DNA of 64,000 nucleotides. Source: Silene latifolia. Lineage: Eukaryota; Streptophyta; Magnoliopsida; Caryophyllales; Caryophyllaceae. The notes under the pieces were generated by a model. That model had not been told where the DNA came from. It saw only the letters and a program-made list of their open reading frames with translations, and searched no databases. The stretch spans positions 67,122,099-67,186,098 of the forward strand of contig NC_133531.1 of assembly GCF_048544455.1 (NCBI RefSeq), written 5' to 3'. The translations under genes and the position numbers were made by a program. This document shows positions 11,226 through 21,704 of the stretch, one piece after another (within the stretch, counting starts at the first letter, position 1; every line of letters starts with the position of its first letter).

Positions 11226-12214
11226 TGTGGGGTAATATCCGTATAAGACCCTTTAAATTTAGGACTATAACGTAAATTTAACATGTGAAATATGGTCATA
11301 AACGAAATACAAAACAGAAACGACAAAGATAAAGAATCAACCTCGGGTCCTTTGTAGTGCGGCGTAAAGAACAGAAATCAACAGAGATTTCCTCCTAATC
11401 GTTGCACCCAAGACCGTCTGAGACTATGCCCTTGTGCTAGAAATGCTTTCTAATTGACTTGCAATATTGAGAAAGCTCTTGTGAGGTTTTACGATGTGAG
11501 ATCTAGGAATTTCAGAGAAAGTTGCACTGAAACCCTAATTGTTTTTCACTAATGATGATAAGGTTAAGCAAGAGGAGAAGCTCTCCTTTTGTTCTCCTAA
11601 TCTCGGCCAAACCGAGAGGGGCCTTGGGAAGTGGGCTTCCACTTCCTTTTTGAATTAGCTCATGGTCCGGTTCGTAAATCGCTAAAATGTATATGACGCG
11701 GTTTTGTTATAAATCGTCATCGGTTATCGGTTATTAAAGCATCAACTAATAATACGGATTAGTTGAAACATTAATACATGTCCGACAAAAACGATATTGT
11801 ATAATTATATTCAATATACATTTAATTAAATATAAAACGCTTATATTCAATTTACGAATTAATCGCTTAATTCGCCTTAGCCATTATTATTTAATCCGTA
11901 TTAAATAACATATCTCAACATCACATTTTGACTTATTATTAGTCAAATAACTCGGACTAACTGGTTAGTCAAAATTGGCATCAACATGACTGTATTTTCA
12001 TACTGTCACATCTCTCAAACGTATCCTATAGGTGTGACTTTTAGGGACCAGTTGATCACCGCCATCTGTATGACAATAACGTCAAACTTATCTAGCAAGC
12101 CAACCGTTATTGATAAACGTGGATCAACTGATAATAATACCAAAAGTATGCCCTTTGATCCTTTTAGAGATTTATAAGTCCTTGCACTAATTGTTAAGGA
12201 CACCAACCCCAACA
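11226..12214 (-). repeat. Copia B 3' LTR
   Basis: Starts TGTGGGGTAATA and ends CACCAACCCCAACA (plus-strand reading), so TG...CA on both strands. About ten differences by eye from the right-hand LTR over 989 bp. Confidence 0.93.
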
Positions 12215-12215
12215 A

Positions 12216-12311
12216 GCTCCCACTTGTCCGTACAAGTGTATGTGCAATGACGTTATCCGCACTAACCGGAGGACACAAGCTCCAACAAACTCCCACTTGT
12301 CCGTACAAGTG
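12216..12311 (-). promoter_or_regulatory. Copia B duplicated polypurine-tract region with hairpins
   Basis: Next to the 3' LTR the plus strand reads CTCCCACTTGTCCGTACAAG (12218-12237). The same block recurs about 73 bp further (CACTTGT at 12221 and 12294). On the element strand each is a CACTTGT/ACAAGTG hairpin running into a GTGGGAG purine tract. The tract touching the LTR is presumably the functional plus-strand primer; the second is a duplicate. Confidence 0.7.
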
Positions 12312-13065
12312 TATGTGCGATAACCGATTCTCATATTCATTTAAAATTTCTCCCACTCAATGTAAAACAATTTGCAGATCCGGATCCGCAAAGGTCGTAT
12401 TTTACAATCGATCAGTATCAAGAGTGGTTTCCCCGACTAGAGAGTAACTTAACCGATAAAACGAATCCGTATCCGAGCATGGCCATGCATTTCGATTCTG
12501 ACTCCTCGAGTGGCCCCGAGAAACATCGAGTACCGATAAAGGCTGAATATTTCCTTCAACTCGACTCCTTCCGATCTAAGCACGGCATGAAATGACCCAG
12601 AAAAAATCTACTTGGCCCCCTGTTACGGATGACCGTGAGAAAGAAACCAAAGTCACCCAAAATGCCTTAGTCTCAAGAGACAGTCGGTAGTCAAAAGAAT
12701 CGACTCTTAGGATCACCATGGAGGTCCTATCCACGACCGGGCACGGAATGTTATAAAACATTTAGGACTCCACGTCGATGTCACAATTGTGTCCTACGAA
12801 ATATCCGTATAAATCGCCTGTGATTGGTCGGTCAACCGGTTGACTTATGGCTCGTTGAACCCACCATCAACCAACGTCACAAAATAATTGCCGAGTTATC
12901 AGCTCATGTGGGCAATTAAGGACTAAAAATATAATGTTTGTTCAGTTCACTTTGTGGTGTTCAAAATTGTCGTACAATTCCACATGAAAAACAAAATATA
13001 TAAATATCAAAACGATGATGTTGTATAGAGTACAAAAGAGAATGAATCTAATCCATAAAAGAGTA
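12312..13065 (-). other. Copia B non-coding segment between pol and 3' LTR
   Basis: About 750 bp downstream of the pol stop. It carries no convincing ORF. It resembles the corresponding segments of copia C (27464-28202) and copia D (31211-31980) in containing blocks such as a CTATGACTC/GGCATGTT-like register, but it is divergent. Confidence 0.5.
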
Positions 13066-13581
13066 CTACAACTTAGGAACACGTTTAATTCTCATGGAAT
13101 TAACGTGCCCTTCATGCTTATCTTGTCGTAATGGTTTAGTGAGAGGATCTGCTATGTTATCATCTGTAGCAATCTTTTCTATCACTACTTCCTTTTGCTC
13201 CACGTAATCTCGGATTAGATGAGCTTTCCGTTGTATATGTCTAGACTTGTTGCTAGACTTTGGCTCCTTAGCTTGGAAGATGGCACCACTATTGTCGCAA
13301 TAGATGGTGATCGGGTCATTCGAACTAGGCACTACGGATAGTCCATGTAAGAATTGACGCATCCATATCGCTTCCTTTGTAGCTTCAGACGCGGCATAGT
13401 ACTCGGACTCGTCGTAGAATCGGTGTAACAGTTTGTTTGGAACTCTTCGGTGATGCGGCGCCATTAAGAGTAAAAACGAATCCAGATCGAGATTTCGAGT
13501 CATCACGATCCGTTTGGAAGCTAGCATCTGCAGAACCAGGTTGCGCATAGCTTTTGTTCGCCTCCATAAGTCAATGCCCAA
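13066..13581 (-). pseudogene. Copia B RNase H (C-terminal pol)
   Basis: From SEYYAASEATKEAIWMRQFL onward the frame is the usual copia RNase H ending (YCDNSGAIFQAKEPKSSNKS, DDNIADPLTKPL, stop after RIKRVPKL at 13066). The first 50 or so residues of the open frame are out of register with the family. The true upstream frame is the overlapping short one ending near 13385, which holds the SADASFQTDRDD block. At least one frameshift therefore lies near 13400-13450. The enzyme would remove the RNA strand during reverse transcription. Confidence 0.85.
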
Positions 13582-13750
13582 TCTTTAGTCCTCCGTAGGT
13601 ACTTAAGAATGTTCTTGACACCATCCAATGTGATTCACCTGGATCTTTGTTGGAATCGACTTGTCATACTCAATGCATATGCCACGTCCGGCCGTGTGCA
13701 TATCATGGCATACATGATTGATCCTATAGCCGAGGTATAAGGAATCCGTG

Positions 13751-14753
13751 TCATGCGCTCTTTCTCTTCCGGTGTCTCGGTGACCGAGACTTGCTCAAAT
13801 GCACCCCCGGAGCCATAGGAAGAAACCCCTTTTTGGAGTTAGTCATGTCGAATCTCTCTAGGACTTTGTCTATGTAAGACTCTCGATCGAGAGATAACAT
13901 CCGTCGTGATCTATCTCGATAGATACGGATACCAAGAATTCTTTGTGCCTCTCCCGGATCTTTCATCCTGGAAATGGTTTTTCAACCATACTTTCACCGA
14001 AGTTAAGAGAGGTATGTCATTCCCAATCAGGAGTATGTCATCGACATACAATATTAGGAAGACAATCTTGCTCCCACTCGACTTGATATATAGACATGGT
14101 TCCTCGACCGATCGAGTAAATCCATTTTCTTTTATCACTTGGTCGAAGCGATGATTCCAACTCCTTGATGCTTGCTTAAGTCCATAAATGGAACGCTTAA
14201 GCTTGCACACTTTCTTAGGATTTTCTGGATCAATGAAACCTTCGGGTTGTACCATGTACAACTCTTCCTCCAAAAAGCCGTTTAAGAAGGCGGTTTTCAC
14301 GTCCATTTGCCAAATTTCATAGTCATGAAAAGCGGCAATCGCTAAGATAATCCGAATGGAACGCAGCATGACTACGGGTGCAAAAATCTCATCGTAGTGC
14401 AAACCTGGCACTTGGGTGAAACCTTTAGCAACTAGTCGTGCTTTGTAGATATCTTGTTGACCTTCCACAGAATGCTTTATCTTGTAAAGCCATTTGCATT
14501 GAAGGGGACGAACCTTAGCAGGTAAGTCAACAAGATCCCACACGTTGTTCTCATACATGGAGTCCATCTCGGATTGCATGGCCTCAAGCCATAGCTTTGA
14601 GTCAGAACTAGTCATGGCACCTTTATAGGTTGCGGGTTCACTACTCGTTAAAAGTAGAACGTCATCTATGTCATGTTCCTCGACCATACCAATGTATGCA
14701 TGCGGAGGAATAGAGACTCTTCCCGACCTCCTAGGTTCCTCGGGAATATTCAC
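13751..14753 (-). pseudogene. Copia B reverse transcriptase
   Basis: The frame 14753-13911 holds a well-preserved copia reverse transcriptase. It has KARLVAKGFTQ, WQMDVKTAFLNG with the first catalytic Asp, KLKRSIYGLKQASRSWN, and FLILYVDDILLIGND with both YVDD aspartates intact. Just after, at about 13960, a single-base shift moves the reading to the next frame (13966-13751, starting MKDPGEAQRILGIRIYRDRS). The polymerase core is therefore complete, but the link to RNase H is broken. The sequence is closest in feel to Tork/Angela-like copia elements, a low-confidence lineage call. Confidence 0.88.
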
Positions 14754-15579
14754 GCGGCCGGGATTGAAGGAATTGATTCCTCCAATGATTGCTCGGTATT
14801 TGGTTCTGGAACCTCCGACAGGTCGAAGGTTCTATCACTCTTTTCATTCTCGAGAAATTCCTTCTCCAAGAATGTCGCACTAGCCGCAACAAAAACACGT
14901 TGTTCGGTTGGCGAATAGAAGTAATGACCAAGTGTTCCTTTAGGATAACCTATAAAGTATGTCTTGACCGATCGCGGGCCGAGCTTATCCTCGTGTCTCC
15001 ACTTGACATAAGCCTCGCAGCCCCAAACCCGTATAAAGGACAAGTTAGGGACCGTTCTCTTCCATAGTTCATATGGAGTCTTGTCAACATGACTTTAGAC
15101 GGACTTTGTTAAGTATTAGAGCGGCCGACAAAAGAGCATAACCCCACAATGAGTCAGGCAACACGGTGTGACTCATCATGGATCGAACCATATCAAGTAG
15201 TGTTTGATTTCTCCGTTCGGACACACCATTCAATTGAGGTGTTCGGTGGAGTTAAGCGTAAGGCAATCCCACGGTCTTTAAGGTGTTGATCAAACTCGTG
15301 AGAAAGATACTCGCCACCACGATCCGAACGCAGTGTTTTAATCTTTCTACCCAAGAGGTTCTGTACCCTATTCTGGTATTCCTTGAATTTCTCAAAGGAT
15401 TCACTTTTGTGCTTCATTAAGTAGACATAGCCATATCTACTTAAATCGTCCGTGAAAGTGATGAAATACCTATAGCCTTCTCGTGCGGTGATTGACATAG
15501 GGCCACATACATCCGTGTGTATGAGTCCTAATAGGTCGGCAGCGCGCATTCCAACACCTTTGAAGGAAATCCGAGTCAT
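14750..15579 (-). pseudogene. Copia B integrase
   Basis: Frame 15579-15193 contains the catalytic core start: LIHTDVCGP with the first Asp, FITFTDDLSRYGYVYLM, and LRSDRGGEYLS with the second Asp. It then falls out of register at TPPNTSIEW. The expected glutamate region lies in another frame around 15190-15060. The C-terminal part resumes in 15043-14750 (VWGCEAYVKWRHEDKLGPRS, FIGYP). At least two frameshifts interrupt the domain. Its normal role is insertion of the cDNA with a 5-bp duplication, consistent with the GTCTA repeats at the ends. Confidence 0.85.
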
Positions 15580-16023
15580 CTTACCGATGAGACATGATTC
15601 ACACGTGCCAAATGATTGAAAATCAAAGGCCGAGATAGCTCCATTTTGATGAGCTGTTTTACGCGTTTCTCATTAATGTGTCCCATACGGCAGTGCCATA
15701 GATACGTTTGATCTTTGTCACCAACCTTTAACTTTTTATTCATTACGTGTAATATTTCGGTGGTCTAATCTAAAACATAAATTCCGTTCATGGAGACCGC
15801 CTTTAGTAAATCATATCGTGTAATGAGAAAATGCAAGTATTATTCTCTATTACAAATGAAAAACCAAGTTTATCAAGTGCAAAACTGAAATAATGTTTTT
15901 AGAGAGACTGGGTACATAATAGCAGTCATATAATGACAACTCAAATCCGCTAGGAAGCTGGATCACATATGTTCCCCTCGAGACGGCAGCCACTCGTGCT
16001 CCATTCCCGACACGCAGTCCACC

Positions 16024-16263
16024 TCACCCTTTACGAGGGGTTCGATGTTTCGGAACCCCCTGCACATGATTACAGAGATGAGAACCACAACCAGTATCTA
16101 GTACCCAAGTTCCGTAACTTGCGTGGTTAATCTCAATCATATGAATAAAAGTAGAAGAGGAAGACATACCAACAGGTTTAACACGACCTGCCTTTAAGTC
16201 CTCATGATAAACAGGACATGTACGCCTCCAATGCCCGGTCTTGTGGCAATGATGGCATTCCAT
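16024..16263 (-). pseudogene. Copia B zinc knuckle and protease active site
   Basis: The frame opens with CHHCHKTGHWRRTC, a CCHC knuckle of the nucleocapsid. Some 50 residues later comes TWVLDTGCGSHLCNH, the aspartic protease motif with DTG intact. The frame then breaks at QGVPKHRTPRKG. Further protease-like sequence continues in other frames to about 15900. Both motifs are standard for copia Gag-Pro. Confidence 0.88.
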
Positions 16264-16440
16264 GTTTTCATTCTTGCTCTTTGTCGCGCCCGATGAGGTG
16301 CTCGACTCACCAGGCCCACTCTTACCTGAACCCGACTTCTTGAACTTCGGTTTACCTCGCTAGGTTTGCACGAGCTTTGCCCTTACCTTTCCATTTGTTT
16401 GTCACAACGAGAACATCCTGTTTCAAGCTCCCACTGAACT

Positions 16441-17089
16441 TCATGTCCTTCTCGGTGCATACGAGAAGGGAGTGCGTTCATGGGGACTTTTCTTCAAATC
16501 ATTCATATAGTAATTCGCTCTAAATTGCGAAAAACCATCGTGGAGTGAGTGAAGCATGCGGTCGATCACAATGTTCTCGCCGATCTTACAATCAAAGGTC
16601 TCCAGCTTCTCGACATTCTCAATCATGCTGAGAATGTGTGGGCTAACGGGTTGGCCCTTTCGGAGTCTCGCATCAAAGAACCGAGTGGTATGCTCATAGG
16701 TCACGATTCTCGGTGCTTTCGAGAATTCCTTGGTGAGCGTGGTGAAAATCTTGTTCGCACCATGGGCTATGAAGCGTTTCAGCAAATTGGGTTCCATTGC
16801 AAAAATGAGTACGTTTTTAATCGCACCCGCTTCCATACATAAATCATTAAACTTGGTGATTTCAGCGACTCTAGCCGTGGGACACGGGTTTCTTTGGGAT
16901 GGGCTCTAATAGATATTTGAGCTTCCCGCCGCAGCCGGCAAGCATTCCGTAATGCCGCCTCCCGATCTGCGAAGTTTGATCCATCATTCTTGATCGAGTA
17001 GACCGATTCATCCGATTCATGAAGATCCGAAGCCAGGACTCACGGTCCAATGTGGCACTTGGCATTGGGTTATCAGTAGAACCAGCCAT
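16441..17089 (-). pseudogene. Copia B Gag capsid region
   Basis: Start at 17089 (MAGSTDNPMPSATLDRESWL). A single-base shift near 16885 leads into the frame 16836-16441 (FNDLCMEAGAIKNVLIF..., LKKSPHE). That frame is itself shifted again near 16475. Unlike copia C and D, this element has a normal-sized Gag: about 275 codons lie between the start and the zinc knuckle. The product would form the virus-like particle in the cytoplasm. Confidence 0.75.
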
Positions 17090-19003
17090 TTGTTATTAGC
17101 AGTTTAAAAGTTCGTGATCTACACTGAAAAAGAAAGAAAAACAAGAACGAAATAAGAAACTCATCGAGGTGATTTAAGTCTATTTTAAAATTCATTTTAA
17201 CATGTAGACTTTCGCACTTGCATAATTGATCTCCCTCAAGAATGATACAAGTGATCCCAAGACTCAATTTATGTATATTGATAAGCCAACTGTTTAGCTA
17301 ATTCTTCCGTAAGAACTCTTGGTCGATAGATTTCCGTAAATCCTATCTATAGTCCACCATAGTCACAGGATCGTGCGAGTGACCATAGTGTTGAGATAAA
17401 ATAGGTCAATCGGTTCCAACTTACCCGACGTAGAAGGGGTCATATTATGCCTACCGACGAAGAAGGGACTCATTGGAGTTTGACCTATAAAGACCGTTCT
17501 CAATTTTTGTTTATACGAGGAAGATCCCATCAACTAAATAATAATTCATATTAAGTGAACGAATAACTAGCGTCTGCGTGAATGAATTAATTTGGGTGAT
17601 GGCTTAAAAAACGTGTGACATAAGAATGTCAAAGAAAACTAACTCGTGACCTCTATATGTGTCAGTTTTCATGCAATAAATAGGTGGTTTGGTTTTTAGG
17701 CGGAATATGATGCATATTATCGTTGCGAAATATAAATAAAAGAATGCAATTCGTAAATAAAATTCCTAGTGTGGCCTATCCTAATAAAAAGAACATAAAA
17801 CAACTTTGGAATCCACCGTTGGACCCGAGAAGCTTGTCTTGATGTTCCATCTTGATCCATGTAGCGGGAGTGAGCATCCGGTCTCCATCTTTGGTCTTCT
17901 CAAAAATTACAATTAAAATTACAAAATATAAACCTATTTACATTCTAATTAAAAACTGTAATTACAAGTGAAAAATCCAAAACGGAGATACAAGATCTCA
18001 AAATACAACCAAGACTGTGTTCCATCATTACGGTAACACGTTCTACTAAGGCCACACTAAGTTACAACCGTTTGTAAAAAGAATAAATACGTAATATAAA
18101 GCATTCACGGCATTCAAATCAACGATAAAAGAAAATGCATCAACTAAATTAAATTTATTCGTGACATAATTCCGTAATTATGTTAAATTATCCAAACCAC
18201 CTTTTAATGATTAAAATTCATGTGATAAAACCGCTTCTATCAATTTAATTTTAATCTGATACAATCCGTTACTTTAAATACGCTTTAAAATAACTTAATG
18301 GTACGTGTGTGAACCGTTTCACAATCATAGCGAGTGTACAATATCCGTATAAAGTACATATTAAGGCCAAAAGAAAATTTAAAACAAAAGAATAAATTTT
18401 CAAAGCTGCCAAACCAAAAATCACTCGATCCAGGGACATAAGTGTTCGACCGAGGAATAAAAGAGCTCGATCGACTGAACTGCTAGTCGATCGAGAGGAT
18501 TGCCAAACAGAAAGTGCTCGATCGACTACACTGGAGGTCGATCGAGTACTTATATTAGCACCTTTGTTCGATCGAGTACGAGGAGGTCTCGATCGAGCGA
18601 ATGTGGTTTTAAAGCGGTCGATCGAGTGCGGCAAGGACTCGATCGAGTAAAACAAGACAGAAAAAACCACTCGATCGATTAAAAACATGCTCGATCGAGT
18701 ACAAAAATTTCTGGAAATGCAAAACCCTCGTGAAACAGTTTGACAAAACAAAACCTACTGCAATTTTGATCAAAACCGCATCAAAACAATTTTACAATTT
18801 GACAAAACTTGACATATTGTTATAATCTCCGTATAAAACAACAATATGCACAAAAACAAATCGAAAATAAGATGAAACAACCGTGTAAAACATGTCACGG
18901 TTTCAAAAAATTTCTGCCGTGTATACAAGGCACGGTTTTTGAGACAAATACAATCGTTTCAAAATCGTTTTATGAAAAATCACAAAGAAAATTTACGTGG
19001 CCT
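17090..19003 (-). other. Copia B untranslated leader
   Basis: About 1.9 kb between primer-binding site and Gag start. It has no credible gene. The 160-residue frame at 18269-18751 has a repetitive S-x-DRA pattern that is a by-product of the TCGATCGA array, so I leave it out. The array itself is listed separately. Confidence 0.7.
18425..18698. repeat. Phased TCGATCGA palindrome array in copia B leader
   Basis: Ten exact TCGATCGA words start at 18467, 18487, 18518, 18538, 18568, 18589, 18618, 18639, 18671 and 18691. Two degenerate ones lie at 18425 and 18446. They form pairs 20-21 bp apart, with about 30 bp between pairs, so the unit is about 51 bp. Several extend to the 10-bp palindrome CTCGATCGAG. 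The sequence between the words is not conserved. Confidence 0.95.
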
Positions 19004-19018
19004 CGCTCTGATACCACT
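19004..19018 (-). promoter_or_regulatory. Copia B primer-binding site (initiator tRNA-Met)
   Basis: GCTCTGATACCACTT just left of the 5' LTR reads AAGTGGTATCAGAGC on the element strand. This is the plant retrotransposon primer site complementary to the 3' end of initiator methionine tRNA. Confidence 0.88.
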
Positions 19019-20008
19019 TGTGGGGTAATATCCGTCTAAGACCCTTTAAATTTAGGACTATAACGTAAATTTAACATGTGAAATATGGTCATAAACGAAA
19101 TACAAAACAGAAACGACAAAGATAAAGAATCAACCTCGGGTCCTTTGTAGTGCGGCGTAAAGAACAGAAATCAACAGAGATTTCCTCCTAATCGTTGCAC
19201 CCAAGACCGTCTGAGACTATGCCCTTGTGCTAGAAATGCTTTCTAATTGACTTGCAATATTGAGAAAGCTCTTGTGAGGTTTTACGATGTGAGATCTAGG
19301 AATTTCAGAGAAAGTTGCACTGAAACCCTAATTGTTTTTCACTAATGATGATAAGGTTAAGCAAGAGGAGAAGCTCTCCTTTTGTTCTCCTAATCTCGGC
19401 CAAACCGAGAGGGGCCTTGGGAAGTGGGCTTCCACTTCCTTTTTGAATTAGCTCATGGTCCGGTTCGTAAATCGCTAAAATGTATATGACGCGGTTTTGT
19501 TATAAATCGTCATCGGTTATCGGTTATTAAAGCATCAACTAATAATACGGATTAGTTGAAACATTAATACATGTCCGACAAAAACGATATTGTATAATTA
19601 TATTCAATATACATTTAATTAAATATAAAATGCTTATATTCAATTTACGAATTAACTGCTTAATTCGCCTTAGCCATTATTATTTAATCCGTATTAAATA
19701 ACATATCTCAACATCACATTTTGACTTATTATTAGTCAAATAACTCGGACTAACTGGTTAGTCAAAATTGGCATCAACATGATTGTATTTTCATCTTTGT
19801 CACATCTCTCAAACGTATCCTATAGGTGTGACTTTTAGGGACCAGTTGATCACCGCCATCTGTATGACAATAACGTCAAACTTATCTAGCAAGCCAACCG
19901 TTATTGATAAACGTGGATCAACTGATAATAATACCAAAAGTATGCCCTTTGACCCTTTTAGAGATTTATAAGTCCTTGCACTAACTGTTAAGGACACCAA
20001 CCCCAACA
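19019..20008 (-). repeat. Copia B 5' LTR
   Basis: Same sequence as 11226-12214 with about ten differences by eye. Bounded by TG (19019) and CA (20008) and followed by the GTCTA target duplication. Confidence 0.93.
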
Positions 20009-20269
20009 GTCTAGATCACTTATTTTGGTCAAACAATATTTATTATTCATTTTATTTAGTTTCTGCTGCAGTTGTATTAATATAATTACGGTTACTTATG
20101 TCGGATTTTGTAATAAGGTCATTTAAACGTTATAATTATTTAAAGTACTTTTATTTCGTTTATCTTTGTAATCACTACATCAGGACATCAGGTAACTGAG
20201 ATGGTAACACTTTCATTTATCTAGGAATGCCTATTAAAGACTCTTAATTAAATAAGTGGGGGTGTTACA
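20009..20269 (+). mobile_element. Unresolved LTR-like sequence, right half
   Basis: Continues the sequence interrupted by copia B at 11225. It ends AAGTGGGGGTGTTACA at 20269, which looks like the CA-terminus of an LTR (TGTAACACCCCC on the other strand). The following bases already belong to the mobile-domain-like gene. No ORF. Confidence 0.4.
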
Positions 20270-20437
20270 AAGGACGCTAATGTGAGTCGGTCCACCCTCA
20301 ACCGGACGTGTAAGACGCCAAGATAGATCCTTCTTCGCCTTCTTCCTCCCCATGCTACTGGATGAATCCTCAATATACGCCATATATTGACCTCTAACAT
20401 CTCGTACAACCTTTTTCGGTTGTGGTTTGGTGCCTGG
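20270..20437 (-). pseudogene. Plant-mobile-domain-like gene, second piece
   Basis: On the minus strand the frame from the CCTGG duplication reads basic residues (KPQPKKVVRDVRG, GRKKAKKDLSWRLTRP) then VEGGPTHISVL. That resembles the conserved GGPTDxSVL start of plant mobile domain proteins, a family found in MULE and Ty3 elements and in some host genes. The frame stops being homologous at the LTR-like sequence ending at 20269. The first piece is at 29479-29773, separated by copia C. The two pieces do not rejoin in one frame after removing copia C, so a small indel is also present. Family assignment is tentative. Confidence 0.4.
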
Positions 20438-21688
20438 TGTTGGGAAATGTGTCCTCAACAATAGTGCGATCACATGATTTAAATATCATTATTAAATCTC
20501 ATTTTGAAGAATACAATTAGGAAGTAATTTTGTTACTGTCAACTGGTCAACATATATCGGTAATGATTGGTGACTAGAGTTTGACATTCTTTGTCGTGTG
20601 ACGGTGGTGATCGTTGACCCCTAGGTCATACCTAAAGGGCAATACACTTAATTAATTATTTAATTAATCGTATAACGTTACGAGTTGATTAAATTACTTG
20701 AAAATTGACGGACGATTTTGGAAGTAAAATTTACGTATCATATTGAAATGCGATTAAATGAGATACTGATGCGAGTAATCGAATTGTTTCATTACTCGGA
20801 TGAAATTATTGTTTAAGGAAACAATTGGAATTGAATGAATTTTTGTAAATGCGATTTATAAATTAGTAAAAATATTTCGGCACAAGTAATTATGGAATTA
20901 CTAAATCGATTTTTGTATGTGACGTATTTTTATTAATACGTTGATTTTTAATATGTTAAAAATACATTACAAATTATGTTACATGTGACATGTTACATAT
21001 TGAGAAATTGACAAAAATAATATGGACACCATATTATGATATGTACCGAAATAATGGGGTATTAGATTAACATTGTGTTGATTAATTTATTAAGTAAACA
21101 TAATGATTATCTACTAGTCTAGCCATGCAAGCCTATGAACATTGTTAAGAGCAACAACTTCATGCATTGGCTCACCCCAAAAGCCCCCCTACCACCCGGT
21201 TTTTGAGAAGAGGAAACCATGATGGTTTTCTCATATTTTTACCTAATAATATACAAAATGTTTTGTATAACATTCATTCACTTGTTCATCCAAAATTTAG
21301 AGTTTTAGAGAGACAAAATCCTCTCTTCTTCTTCCTCCCATAAAACCGAAAATATTAAGAGTACATAATATTTTTGGGTCTATTTTCTACTAAGATTAAT
21401 ATTATACTAGTACTTATAATATTAATTAGATTAAGTGTTAAGCCTTGGGTATAAAGCTTGGGGAGAGATCTTATACTTAGATCTTGTTCATCCATAAGGG
21501 AAAGCTCAAGATCAAAAGAGAAAGGTGATCTCTTTTGTGCCCTTAAATCCGAAATCTACAATGTAAGGACATTATTTCTCTTCTCTTATATTATTGTTTG
21601 CATGCATAAAATCCGTTTTAATTTTATGACAAATTAATTATGACATATTTGAATATGTTAGTATGTATATGAATCTACATTTCCTTCA
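20438..21688 (+). repeat. Copia C 5' LTR
   Basis: TGTTGGGAAATG...TTTCCTTCA, 1251 bp. It matches the 3' LTR with about ten substitutions or small indels by eye, clustered in the first 400 bp. A TATAAAG at 21450 is a possible core promoter. Confidence 0.95.
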
Positions 21689-21704
21689 ATCGGTATCAAG
21701 AGCC
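21689..21704 (+). promoter_or_regulatory. Copia C primer-binding site
   Basis: ATCGGTATCAAGAGCC follows the LTR directly. It resembles the initiator tRNA-Met site TGGTATCAGAGCC with an extra A, so it may prime poorly. Confidence 0.75.

Larger units (their letters stand above)
11226..20008 (-). mobile_element. Copia B: full-length Ty1/copia retrotransposon, 8.8 kb
   Basis: Two near-identical LTRs (11226-12214 and 19019-20008) bound the element, with GTCTA at 11221-11225 and again at 20009-20013 as target duplication. Transcription is on the minus strand: 5' LTR on the right, tRNA-Met primer site next to it, leader about 17090-19018, then gag, protease, integrase, reverse transcriptase and RNase H running leftward to 13066. 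A polypurine tract abuts the left LTR. Every coding domain is recognisable but several single-base frameshifts separate them. This copy should not encode a full polyprotein. Confidence 0.93.

Noticed and set aside
18269..18751. 160-residue minus-strand frame with repeated S-x-x-VDRA pattern
   Set aside because: The repetition comes from the TCGATCGA array in a retrotransposon leader; no start context or homology.
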